Shown here in pieces: positions 5,658 through 13,398 of a DNA stretch of 14,655 bases. A program made the position numbers and the translations under genes. Origin of the DNA: JBOGGN01 sp050744165 (GTDB taxonomy: Bacteria; Actinomycetota; Acidimicrobiia; Acidimicrobiales; Palsa-688); NCBI GenBank assembly GCA_050744165.1, contig JBOGGN010000102.1, positions 1 to 14,655 of the forward strand. The letters are read 5' to 3'. A model generated the notes under the pieces. That model searched no databases and was not told the origin of the DNA. It was given only the letters and a program-made list of their open reading frames with translations. Positions within the stretch are counted from its first letter, which is position 1. Each line of letters opens with the position of its first letter.

Positions 5658-7028
5658 TCAGAACTGGCCTAGGTAAAACCGGGTTCCCTGGTCGTCGGTG
5701 CAGTCGGAGGTCAGGCCGTAGGGCTGCCGCTCGGGGTCGGTGGCCCGCCCGCCTTGAGCCCGAACGCGGGCCACGGTCTCAGTGAGGTTGTCGACCCGGT
5801 ACATGGGCACGGTGGTGGCCCGAGCCTGGCCACCCCGCAGCCCGGTCTTGGGCGCCAGGTTGTCGATGTCCCAGCCGTCCTCAACCCGGCCCGGCAGGAA
5901 CCGCCACCCGAGCACCGACCCGTAGAAGGCGCGGGCCCGGGCCGAGTCCTCGACCTCCATGGTGACGTAGGCCACGTCGCCCTGGCGCTCGTCCACCGGC
6001 GGGGTCGCCGGCCGGGCTTCGAGCAGTGCGAACGGCACCCCCTGGTCGTCGATGCAGTTGCTGAGCCGTCCGAACGGCTCGACCTGCGGGGGATGGGCCT
6101 GGCCGCCCGCCGACCGGACGGCCTCGACGGCGGCGTCGAGGTCGCCAACCGCAAAGCACAGGAACAAGGTGGCCTGCCGGTAGCCGCCATGGAGGCCGTG
6201 CGGCAGCGACTGGCCGGACACCTGCCAGCTGCCGGGCCCCGTCGCCCGGGCCTGCCAGCCCAGCACCTCGCTGAAGAACCGAGCCGCCCGATCGCTGTCT
6301 GGCACCCACAGCGACATGTAGGCGATAGTGCTCAACGGGGCAGCGGGTGGGTCAGCCGACGCAGACGCCGAGGAGGCCGGTGCCGGCGAGGCGGCTCCCG
6401 ACCCGACCGCGGGCACCGGGCCGGAAACGATCCACCGGTGCCCGAAGGGGTCTCGGATCACCGCGTTGCGGCCGTATGGGTGGGTCGCCGCCGGGCGCTC
6501 GACGGTGGCACCGCCCTCGGTGGCGGCGTCGATAAGCCGATCGAGGTCGGGCACCACCAGCGCCAGGCTGACCGGGACCCGGTCCCCGGGCCGGGGCGCC
6601 GCCACCTGGCTGGCAGGGGCCGGACCGGCCGGCGGTTCGTCGGCCAGGTACACCGGGCTACCCGCCAGATCGAGCTCGGCGTGGCCGATGCGGCCGTCGG
6701 CCATGACGAACGCGTCGCCCCGCCGGCGGGCACCAAAGTGCTCGACGTACCAGTCGAGGGCGCTCGGGGCGTCAGCGACGATCAGGTAGGGCACGACGGT
6801 CGGCCTGGCCGCGGGGACCGCAACCACCGCGGGCTCCGAAGCGAGGTCGCCGTCGATGAGGTCGGCGTCGAGGTCGACAGTGACGTTGGACACGGTGACT
6901 CCTTTGGGCAGGGACAGGGCTCGGGCGAGGCGGGCCCGCAGGTGGGCGGCAAACAACGGGTCGGGGGCGATCGCCCGGGCCGGCTCCCGCAGTGCTTCCA
7001 CGAGATGGGCATCGAAGGGGTCAGACAT
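5658..7028 (-). CDS. Three-domain VOC (glyoxalase/bleomycin-resistance fold) protein coupled to an ECF sigma factor
   Basis: This 456-residue protein has a short helical N-terminus (residues 1-48, with FAAHLRARLARALSLPKGVTVSN) and then three VOC domains: about 78-203 (PYLIVADAPSALDWY ... YGRNAVIRDPFGHRWIVSG, PhnB-like), 234-338 (AYMSLWVPDSDRAARFF ... IDDQGVPFALLE) and 351-456 (AYVTMEVEDSARARAFY ... CTDDQGTRFYLGQF), with an Ala/Ser/Pro linker at 204-233. VOC proteins bind metals and small molecules (lyases, dioxygenases, drug-binding proteins). The ligand here is unknown. Its ATG lies inside the sigma-factor gene (ATGTCTGA, 8-nt overlap), so the two are translated together. The N-terminal segment resembles those of VOC proteins that, from memory, are regularly paired with this sigma type in actinobacteria. 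A role as sensor or partner of the sigma factor is inference; a detoxification enzyme it controls is the alternative. Confidence 0.88.
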   Translation of the reverse strand: MSDPFDAHLVEALREPARAIAPDPLFAAHLRARLARALSLPKGVTVSNVTVDLDADLIDGDLASEPAVVAVPAARPTVVPYLIVADAPSALDWYVEHFGARRRGDAFVMADGRIGHAELDLAGSPVYLADEPPAGPAPASQVAAPRPGDRVPVSLALVVPDLDRLIDAATEGGATVERPAATHPYGRNAVIRDPFGHRWIVSGPVPAVGSGAASPAPASSASASADPPAAPLSTIAYMSLWVPDSDRAARFFSEVLGWQARATGPGSWQVSGQSLPHGLHGGYRQATLFLCFAVGDLDAAVEAVRSAGGQAHPPQVEPFGRLSNCIDDQGVPFALLEARPATPPVDERQGDVAYVTMEVEDSARARAFYGSVLGWRFLPGRVEDGWDIDNLAPKTGLRGGQARATTVPMYRVDNLTETVARVRAQGGRATDPERQPYGLTSDCTDDQGTRFYLGQF

Positions 7029-7557
7029 GGTCGGCCTCCTCCCCGCCGTCTTGGCCGTAGACCCGGCGGAACGCCGCCCGGGCCCGGACCAGCAGCCCTT
7101 CGGTGCTGTGGACCGAGCGGCCGAGCAGGGCGGCCACCTCGGCAACGGGAAGGTCGTCGAGGTATCGAAGCACTAGCGCCCCCCGGTGGTGGGGCGCCAG
7201 CTGCATCAACGCCTCGTGGGCCCGCACGGCGTCAAGGTGGGTGTCCCATTGGTCGACCACCCCCGACGACTCGTCCGCCACCGCTTCGAGCCGCCGGTCT
7301 TCGCGAGCTTGGCGCCGCCAATGATCGGCCAGCTTGTGGCGGGCCACCCCGACCAGCCAGGCGTTGGAGACCGGCGTCGGCGGCTCCCGCCGCACCGCGT
7401 CCACCGCCGCCAGAAACACCTCGGCGGTAAGGTCCTCGGCCCACGAGACCCGGCCGCAGCGCCGTAGCAGGTAGCCGTAGACGTAGGGCAGGGCCTGGTC
7501 GTACAGGGAGAGCAGCTCGGCCCCAGGGTCGTCAACCACTGAGGATTGCTCGCTCAC
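7021..7557 (-). CDS. ECF-type RNA polymerase sigma factor
   Basis: A 178-residue sigma-70 family protein of extracytoplasmic-function size. Region 2 covers about 14-85, with the AEDLTAEVFLAAVDAVRR helix (40-57) and NAWLVGVARHKLADHWRR (65-82). Region 4 covers about 112-168, with the helix-turn-helix LPVAEVAALLGRSVHSTEGLLVRARAAFRRV (136-166). No C-terminal extension and no transmembrane anti-sigma gene follow; instead the stop codon overlaps the start of a three-domain VOC gene by 8 nt. The GTG at 7557 is preferred because translation further upstream would run across the short divergent spacer towards the DUF2071 gene. No ribosome-binding site precedes it, but GACAAT lies 6 nt upstream, so a leaderless transcript is possible. 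The target promoters cannot be told from this window. Confidence 0.92.
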   Translation of the reverse strand: MSEQSSVVDDPGAELLSLYDQALPYVYGYLLRRCGRVSWAEDLTAEVFLAAVDAVRREPPTPVSNAWLVGVARHKLADHWRRQAREDRRLEAVADESSGVVDQWDTHLDAVRAHEALMQLAPHHRGALVLRYLDDLPVAEVAALLGRSVHSTEGLLVRARAAFRRVYGQDGGEEADHV

Positions 7558-7607
7558 ACCCGTATTGTCGTCCGGGACCCCGAAACTCCGACGGTGAGGG
7601 AGCGGAT

Positions 7608-8372
7608 TTGTCGACCCCGCAATGCGACCCCCAACACGGCGACGCGGTCGACCCCCGAACGCTGGCCGCCTGCCCGTACCAGATCGACAAGCCGACCATG
7701 CTCCAGGGTTGGCGCACCCTGACCTTCCTCCACTGGCGGTACCCCGCCGAGCAGGTGCAACGCCTGCTGCCACCCGGGCTCACAATCGAGGAGGCGGATG
7801 GCTCGGGGTGGGTCAGCCTGATCCCGTTCCGAATGGAGGTTGGGCTGCCTCGGGTACGGCGGCTGCCGTGGGCCGGACAGTTCTGCGAGACCAACGTGCG
7901 GACCTACGTCGCCGATAAGGCGGGACGCTCGGGCATCTGGTTCTTCTCGCTCGACGCGGCCCGGCTGGGCGCAGTCAGCGTGGCTCGCAGTGCCTACCGG
8001 CTGCCGTATTTCTGGTCGGAGATGAGCTTGCGCCAAGCGGGCGACCGGGTGGAGTACCGCTGCCGGCGGCGCTGGCCCGGCCCTCGAGGCGCCACCAGCC
8101 ACGCCGTGATCGATGTCGGCGCCGCCTACCAGGACGACGAGACGACACCGCTGGAAAATTTCCTTACTGCCCGGTGGGCGCTGTTCAGCGTCTCGGGCGA
8201 CCGACAGCGATTCGCCCTCGCCCGGCACGACCCATGGCCCCTGCGGCGGGCCCGCCTGGTGTCGCTGGACGACGACCTGGTGGCCGCCGCCGGCCTGCCA
8301 GCGCCCACCGGCGAACCGATGGTCGAGTTCTCCGAAGGGGTGGCGGTGCGCATCGGCGCCGTCCAGCGCTGA
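7608..8372 (+). CDS. DUF2071 (YqjF-like) domain protein
   Basis: The 254-residue protein matches the DUF2071 family over nearly its whole length. Family landmarks are MLQGWRTLTFLHWRYPAEQV (31-50), LLPPGLTIEEADGSGWVSLIPF (53-74), the CETNVRTYV segment (93-101) and GIWFFSLDAARLGAV (108-122), followed by LPYFWSEM. The function of the family is not known to me; the fold is related to acetoacetate-decarboxylase-like proteins. No signal peptide or membrane segment is seen. The TTG start at 7608 is supported by GAGGGAG 6-7 nt upstream; the first ATG (M31) would cut off residues with no obvious domain, so it remains possible. It is divergent from the ECF sigma gene with only 50 bp between the starts, so it could be controlled from the same region. 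Confidence 0.85.
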   Translation: MSTPQCDPQHGDAVDPRTLAACPYQIDKPTMLQGWRTLTFLHWRYPAEQVQRLLPPGLTIEEADGSGWVSLIPFRMEVGLPRVRRLPWAGQFCETNVRTYVADKAGRSGIWFFSLDAARLGAVSVARSAYRLPYFWSEMSLRQAGDRVEYRCRRRWPGPRGATSHAVIDVGAAYQDDETTPLENFLTARWALFSVSGDRQRFALARHDPWPLRRARLVSLDDDLVAAAGLPAPTGEPMVEFSEGVAVRIGAVQR

Positions 8373-8380
8373 GCGTCATT

Positions 8381-8425
8381 CCTGGGCGGCTTTTGTGTGG
8401 ACAGGTCGCACCACCAGCACCCAGG
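8381..8425. terminator. Possible bidirectional stem-loop between convergent genes
   Basis: CCTGGG (8381-8386) pairs with CCCAGG (8420-8425), with an inner GTGG/CCAC pair (8397-8400, 8411-8414). The element occupies most of the 65-bp gap between the ends of the DUF2071 gene and the 6-phosphogluconate dehydrogenase gene. The stems are short and the only T-run (8391-8394) is inside the loop, so this is tentative. Confidence 0.3.
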
Positions 8426-8437
8426 TATGCGGAGAGC

Positions 8438-9904
8438 TCAGGCAGGGACTTCGCTCTTGTCTCCTCCCCAGAGTGTGTGGAAGCTGCCGTCCCGGTCGAC
8501 CCGCTGGTAGGTGTGAGCCCCGAAGTTGTCGCGCAAGCCCTGGATGAGTGCCGCGGGGAGACGGGGCCGGCGGAGGCCGTCGAAGTAGGCGAGCGACGAG
8601 GAGAAGGCGGGGGTGGGAATACCGGCCTCGGCGGCGGCCACGATGACCCGGCGCCAACTTTCAGCCCCGTTGGCGACTGCGTCGGCGAAGTACGGCGCCA
8701 CCAGAAGGCTCGGCAGATCGGGCGACTCCTGGTAGGCCTCCCGGATGCGGTCGAGGAACCGGGCCCGGATGATGCAGCCACCCCGCCAGATGGTGGCCAT
8801 AGCACCGCGGTCGATGTTCCAGCCGTAGGTCTCGCTGCCAGCCGAGATGTGGTCGAAACCCTGGGCGTAGGCCACCACCTTCGAGGCGTAGAGGGCCCGA
8901 CGCACGTCCTCCACGAAACGATCCCGCAGACCGGGGGCCACCATGGGCGGCGTGACCGGCAGGCCGGCACGGCCCGCGAAGGTGACCTCGGCCGCCGCCC
9001 GCTGTGCCACGTGCCCCGACAGGGAGCGGGCGAAGGTGGCTTCGGCGATCCCGGTGATGGGCACGCCGAGGTCGAGGGCGCTCTGCACCGTCCAGCGACC
9101 GGTCCCCTTCTGCTCGGCCCGGTCGGCCACCACGTCGACGAAGGGCCGGCCGGTGGCCGCATCGAAGTGGGCCAGCACGTCGGCGGTGATCTCGATGAGA
9201 AACGACTCGAGGTCCCCCGTGTTCCACTCGCCAAATATGGTGGATAGCTCCGAGGGGGCGGCGGCGAGCCCGGAGCGAAGCAGGTCATAGGCCTCGGCAA
9301 TGAGCTGCATGTCGGCGTACTCGATCCCGTTGTGGACCATCTTCACGAAGTGGCCGGCGGCGTCGGGGCCGACGTGAACACAGCACGGGACCCCATCGAC
9401 CTGGGCGGCGATGGCTTCGAACATGGGACCGAGTTTCCGGTATGCCTCGTCCGACCCTCCGGGCATAATGCTCGGCCCGAGCAGGGCACCCTCCTCGCCC
9501 CCCGAGACGCCGGTGCCGACAAAGTGGAGGCCTTTTTCCAGAAGGTTCTTCTCACGGCGCAGGGTGTCGGTGAAATGGGCGTTGCCGCAGTCGATGACGA
9601 TGTCGCCGGGCTCCATGAGCGCCACCAGCTCGTCGATGACGGCGTCGGTGCCGGGTCCCGCCTTGACCATGACGATGACCGCCCGGGGGCGCTCGAGGGA
9701 GGCGACAAAGGCGGCCATCGTCTCGCTGGGCACGAAGTCGCCCTCGCCGCCGTGAGCGGCGACCAAGGTCCTGGTGCGCTCGGTGGTCCGGTTATGGACC
9801 GCCACCCGGTAACCGTGTCGGGCCAGGTTGCGGGCCAGGTTGCGGCCCATCACGGCCAGGCCGGTCACGCCGATCTGGGCCCCCCGATCGTTGGTCGTCG
9901 TCAT
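8438..9904 (-). CDS. gnd: 6-Phosphogluconate dehydrogenase, decarboxylating
   Basis: This 488-residue cytoplasmic enzyme oxidises and decarboxylates 6-phosphogluconate to ribulose 5-phosphate, normally with NADP+, in the oxidative pentose-phosphate pathway. It has the long form (E. coli Gnd is about 468). The N-terminal Rossmann domain shows IGVTGLAVMGRNLARNLA (11-28) with HNRTTER (37-43). The substrate site shows VSGGEEGALLGPSIMPGG (133-150) and KMVHNGIEYADMQ (188-200), with catalytic Lys188 and Glu195. The helical C-terminal domain includes GTGRWT, GWNIDRGAMATIWRGGCIIRARFL and a C-terminal FHTLWGG in place of the usual FHTxW block. The ATG at 9904 has GGGAGG (plus 9912-9917) 7 nt upstream. 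It stands alone between convergent DUF2071 and divergent ABC genes, with no other pentose-phosphate gene nearby. Confidence 0.97.
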   Translation of the reverse strand: MTTTNDRGAQIGVTGLAVMGRNLARNLARHGYRVAVHNRTTERTRTLVAAHGGEGDFVPSETMAAFVASLERPRAVIVMVKAGPGTDAVIDELVALMEPGDIVIDCGNAHFTDTLRREKNLLEKGLHFVGTGVSGGEEGALLGPSIMPGGSDEAYRKLGPMFEAIAAQVDGVPCCVHVGPDAAGHFVKMVHNGIEYADMQLIAEAYDLLRSGLAAAPSELSTIFGEWNTGDLESFLIEITADVLAHFDAATGRPFVDVVADRAEQKGTGRWTVQSALDLGVPITGIAEATFARSLSGHVAQRAAAEVTFAGRAGLPVTPPMVAPGLRDRFVEDVRRALYASKVVAYAQGFDHISAGSETYGWNIDRGAMATIWRGGCIIRARFLDRIREAYQESPDLPSLLVAPYFADAVANGAESWRRVIVAAAEAGIPTPAFSSSLAYFDGLRRPRLPAALIQGLRDNFGAHTYQRVDRDGSFHTLWGGDKSEVPA

Positions 9905-9980
9905 CGTGTGGCCTCCCGTCGCTTCGGTCGACAACAGAATGGCGCAGGGCCGGGTGGTCGTGCGCCGGGCGGCACCGCGC

Positions 9981-9998
9981 GTGCCCGGCAACGGGCAC
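9981..9998 (+). other. Perfect hairpin with GCAA tetraloop in the divergent gnd/ABC spacer
   Basis: GTGCCCG-GCAA-CGGGCAC is a perfect 7-bp GC-rich stem with a GNRA loop when read on the + strand. It lies in the 182-bp spacer between gnd and the ABC ATPase gene (9905-10086). Further along, a TATGCT box (10037-10042) and AAGGAGG (10050-10056) occur, but the latter is 30 nt from the ATG. No other clear promoter is visible in this spacer. Confidence 0.4.
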
Positions 9999-10086
9999 AG
10001 AGGCAGAAAATGGGCGGGGCCGAGAGTTGGTCGCCATATGCTGCCCGGCAAGGAGGGCGGGGCGGAGGCACCGTCCCCGACGAACC

Positions 10087-10851
10087 ATGTCGACCAGCTC
10101 GTACACCTCGGCCCAGAACGGTGACCGGCCGCCGGCGGCGCAGGCTGTCGATCTGCGCAAGATCTACGGCACCGGCCAGGCGGAGGTGCACGCCCTGGCG
10201 GGCATCAACGTGGCCTTTGAGCGAGGCCGCTTCACCGCCGTGATGGGTCCGTCGGGCTCGGGCAAGTCGACCTTGATGCATTGCATGGCGGGCCTCGACC
10301 GCCCGACGTCGGGGCACTCCTACGTGGGCGGCGTCGAGATCGCCAGCCTCGACGACGCCGGGCTGACCGAGCTTCGGCGTGACCATGTGGGCTTCGTGTT
10401 CCAGTCCTTCAACCTGGTGCCGACCCTGACGGCGGCCGAAAACATCTCGCTGCCCCTCGATCTGGCGGGCAAGAAGCTCGACCAGCAGTGGTACGACTAC
10501 CTGGTCGGCCACCTTGGGATCGGCAACCGGCTGACCCACCGCCCCCGGGAGCTGTCGGGAGGCCAGCAGCAACGGGTGGCGTGTGCCCGGGCCCTTATCG
10601 GCAAGCCCGACTTGGTGTTCGCCGACGAGCCGACCGGCAACCTGGACTCCAACTCGACCGCCGAGGTGCTGTCGTTCCTGCGCAGCTCGGTCAAGGATCT
10701 GGGCCAGTCGGTGGTGATGGTGACCCACGACCCCCACGGCGCCTCCTACAGCGACCGGGTCCTGTTCCTGGCCGACGGCAACGTGGTGGGCGAGCTGTCC
10801 GACCCCACCGCCGATGCGGTCCTGGAACGCATGCGGACGCTGGGCAGCTGA
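10087..10851 (+). CDS. ABC transporter ATP-binding protein (MacB/LolD-type)
   Basis: A 254-residue nucleotide-binding subunit with all ATPase motifs: Walker A GPSGSGKS (54-61), Q-loop Gln106 in FVFQSFNL, signature LSGGQQQR (156-163), Walker B LVFADE (176-181), D-loop GNLDS (184-188) and H-loop His214. The FQSFNLVPTLTAAENISLPL block is typical of MacB/LolD/FtsE-like transporters that drive mechanotransmission or export rather than substrate import. Its partner is the permease that starts 1 nt after its stop codon, so they form one transporter at the cytoplasmic membrane. The ATG at 10087 is the only in-frame ATG that gives the family's N-terminus; GGAGG is about 18 nt upstream, too far for a good ribosome-binding site, and an in-frame TTG at 10027 is a less likely alternative. 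The first 18 residues are a non-conserved tail. Confidence 0.95.
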   Translation: MSTSSYTSAQNGDRPPAAQAVDLRKIYGTGQAEVHALAGINVAFERGRFTAVMGPSGSGKSTLMHCMAGLDRPTSGHSYVGGVEIASLDDAGLTELRRDHVGFVFQSFNLVPTLTAAENISLPLDLAGKKLDQQWYDYLVGHLGIGNRLTHRPRELSGGQQQRVACARALIGKPDLVFADEPTGNLDSNSTAEVLSFLRSSVKDLGQSVVMVTHDPHGASYSDRVLFLADGNVVGELSDPTADAVLERMRTLGS

Positions 10852-10852
10852 G

Positions 10853-13384
10853 ATGTGGAAGGTCACCATCAAGGGCCTGCTGGCGCACAAGCTCCGGCTG
10901 GCGCTGACGGCGATCGCCATCGTTCTCGGGGTCACGTTCATTTCGGGCACCTACGTGCTCACCGACACGCTGCACAACACCATTTCCAACCTGTTTGCCA
11001 ACGTCTACCGCAACGTCGACTTCCAGGTGCGGGGGGTGGCCCAGTTCACCGGCAGCGGCCCGGTCAGCGGGGCGGTGCGCAACCCCATCCCCGACTCCAT
11101 CCTGCCGGAGGTGCGCGCCGTGCCCGGCGTGGAGACGGCGGCGGGCACCATCGGGGGCTACGCCCAGTTCGTCTCCCCTGCCGGCAAGGCCATCTCCAAC
11201 GGCGGCGCTCCCACGCTCGGCGTGTCCTTTGATTCCGACCAACGGGTCTCCCAGTTGCACATCGTGCAAGGCCAGCCACCGTCGGGCCCCCACGACGTGG
11301 TGATGGACGCGGGAACGGCCGGTTCCTACCACTTCCACATCGGCCAGCAGGTCCGGGTGCTCTTGCTCGGGGCCCCGCAGACCTTCACCATTACCGGCAT
11401 CGCCCGCTTCGGCACCGCCAACAACCTGGCCGGGGCCACGCTGGCGGCCTTCACCGTGCCCACCGCACAGACCGTGCTCGACACGCCGGGCCAGGTCGAC
11501 TCGATCAGCGTGGTCGCCCAACCAGGTGCCGACAAGGCGACCATCAAGAGGGCCATCGCGGCGGTGCTGCCGCCGGGCGTCGAAGTGGTGACCGGCCAGA
11601 CGGTGGTCAACGAGCAGACCGGCTCCATCGACAAGGCGCTCGGGTTCTTCAACACCGCCCTCTTGGTGTTCGCCTTTATTTCCTTGTTCGTGGGCGCCTT
11701 CACCATCCTCAACACCTTCTCCATCCTCGTGGGCCAACGGACCAAGGAGCTGGCCCTGCTGCGCATCGTGGGTGCGAGCCGTAAACAGGTGTTCCGGTCG
11801 GTGTTGGGCGAGGCGGCCATCGTGGGGCTGGTGTCGTCGGCCATCGGCATCGGCCTTGGTGCTGTGGCGGCACTGGGCCTGAAAGCCCTCCTCAAGGGCT
11901 TCGGACTCGACCTGCCGCCGGGACCACTCGTCTTCCGCGTGCGCACCGTCGTGGTGGGGCTCATCGTCGGCGTCGGGGTCACCGTGTTCGCGGCCATCAG
12001 CCCCGCACGCCGGGCGGTGCGCATCCCGCCAGTGGCGGCCATCAGCGAGCAACAGGGGGGCAGCGACGTCAGCTTCACCCGGCGGTTCACCATCGGCGGC
12101 TCCATCGCCGTGTTGGGGGCGGTGTTGCTCGGGATCGGCCTCGCGGGGGGCACGATCGTCTTGGTGGGCCTCGGGGCGCTGCTGCTGTTCGTCGGGGTCG
12201 CCATGCTGTCGCCGGCGGTGGCCCGGCCCGTCGCCAGCGTGATCGGACGGCCCCTGGCCGCCGGCCTCGGGGTCGCGGGCCGGCTGGGGCGCGAGAACTC
12301 TATGCGCAGCCCCCGGCGAACGGCCCAGACGGCATCGGCGCTCATGATCGGCCTGGCCCTGGTCTCGGCCATCTCGGTGTTCGGGGCATCGGTGTCCAAG
12401 TCAGCCACCAGCGCCGTCGACAACGCCTTTCGGGCCAACCTCATCGTGACCGGGACGGGCCAGGCCCAGGCGGGGTCGTTCAGCACCACCCTGCCTGCGA
12501 TGCTGGCGGCGGTTCCCGGGGTCACGGCCGCGCTGACGGCGTACCAGGGCGACTTCGAGATCCGCCAGTCGGTGCAGACACTTACCGCGGTGTCCACCCA
12601 CGGCCTGTCCCAGACGCTCATCGTGGACATGACCTCGGGCAGCGCCGCTACCCTCGGAACCGGCCAGCTCCTCCTCGACGCCACCACCGCCAGCAACGAC
12701 AACCTCAAGGTGGGCGACACGGTCCCCGTGAAGTTCGCCCTCACCGGCGCCGGCACCATGACCGTCGGGGGCATCTACAAGGCCAACGCCCTGATCGGCA
12801 GCTACCTGGTCGGCGAGTCGTTCTACCTGTCGCACTACAGCACGCCGGAGTTGCTCGGCGTCCTGCTGAAGACCGACGGCAGCGCCGCAGTCGAGAGGCA
12901 GGTCAAACAGACCCTGGCTGGGTTCCCGACGGTTCAGGTGCAGACCAAGGCGGCCTTCGAGAAGGCCCAAGCGAAGCAGGTCAACCAGTTGCTCGGGGTC
13001 GTCTACGCCCTGCTGGGGCTGGCGGTCATCATCGCCCTGATCGGGATCGTCAACACCTTGATGCTCTCAGTGTTCGAACGCACCCACGAGATCGGGCTGC
13101 TGCGAGCAGTGGGCATGAAACGACGCCAGATCCGCACCATGATACGCTCCGAAGCCGTCATTCTGGCCATCTTCGGCGCCCTCATCGGCATCGTCATCGG
13201 CACCGGCCTCGGTATCGCCCTGGTCAAGTCGCTGAGCTCCTCGGGCATCAACGCGACGGCGGTGCCGAGCCCCAGCTTGGTGTTGTTCCTGGTCCTGGCG
13301 GCGCTGCTGGGCTTGCTGGCGGCGACGTGGCCGGCCCGCCGGGCGGCCCGGCTGGACGTGCTGGACGCCATCGCAACCAACTAA
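10853..13384 (+). CDS. ABC transporter permease with two FtsX/MacB domains
   Basis: The 843-residue membrane protein has the duplicated FtsX plan. A first membrane segment (about 14-34) follows the basic MWKVTIKGLLAHK; then comes an extracytoplasmic MacB-like domain (35-260) and three membrane segments (about 265-292, 320-346, 366-388) carrying QRTKELALLRIVGASRKQV (295-313). A central pair of segments lies at about 412-455 and another at 491-512. A second external domain spans 513-712, and the last FtsX unit (about 712-738, 765-792, 807-827) carries ERTHEIGLLRAVGMKRRQI (742-760). These cytoplasmic loops are the contact sites for the ATPase. The start ATG sits 1 nt after the ATPase stop (TGAGATG), showing coupling. 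Substrate unknown; relatives export lipids, peptides or signals. It converges with the patatin gene, leaving only 14 bp. Confidence 0.94.
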   Translation: MWKVTIKGLLAHKLRLALTAIAIVLGVTFISGTYVLTDTLHNTISNLFANVYRNVDFQVRGVAQFTGSGPVSGAVRNPIPDSILPEVRAVPGVETAAGTIGGYAQFVSPAGKAISNGGAPTLGVSFDSDQRVSQLHIVQGQPPSGPHDVVMDAGTAGSYHFHIGQQVRVLLLGAPQTFTITGIARFGTANNLAGATLAAFTVPTAQTVLDTPGQVDSISVVAQPGADKATIKRAIAAVLPPGVEVVTGQTVVNEQTGSIDKALGFFNTALLVFAFISLFVGAFTILNTFSILVGQRTKELALLRIVGASRKQVFRSVLGEAAIVGLVSSAIGIGLGAVAALGLKALLKGFGLDLPPGPLVFRVRTVVVGLIVGVGVTVFAAISPARRAVRIPPVAAISEQQGGSDVSFTRRFTIGGSIAVLGAVLLGIGLAGGTIVLVGLGALLLFVGVAMLSPAVARPVASVIGRPLAAGLGVAGRLGRENSMRSPRRTAQTASALMIGLALVSAISVFGASVSKSATSAVDNAFRANLIVTGTGQAQAGSFSTTLPAMLAAVPGVTAALTAYQGDFEIRQSVQTLTAVSTHGLSQTLIVDMTSGSAATLGTGQLLLDATTASNDNLKVGDTVPVKFALTGAGTMTVGGIYKANALIGSYLVGESFYLSHYSTPELLGVLLKTDGSAAVERQVKQTLAGFPTVQVQTKAAFEKAQAKQVNQLLGVVYALLGLAVIIALIGIVNTLMLSVFERTHEIGLLRAVGMKRRQIRTMIRSEAVILAIFGALIGIVIGTGLGIALVKSLSSSGINATAVPSPSLVLFLVLAALLGLLAATWPARRAARLDVLDAIATN

Positions 13385-13398
13385 TCGGCGTGCGGTCC

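Noticed and set aside
4208..5785. Long + strand open frame (525 codons) opposite the beta-propeller lipoprotein
   Set aside because: No family motif, repetitive Gly/Val/Arg composition, and it crosses into the VOC gene; a GC shadow.
5754..7430. Long open frame (558 codons) on the + strand opposite the VOC and sigma genes
   Set aside because: Its translation is Gly/Arg/Pro/His-rich with no recognisable domain and exactly shadows well-recognised genes on the other strand; high GC at third codon positions produces such frames.
11326..12774. Minus-strand open frame (482 codons) opposite the ABC permease
   Set aside because: Pro/Arg/Ser/Thr-rich shadow of a clear two-domain FtsX permease; no start signal.
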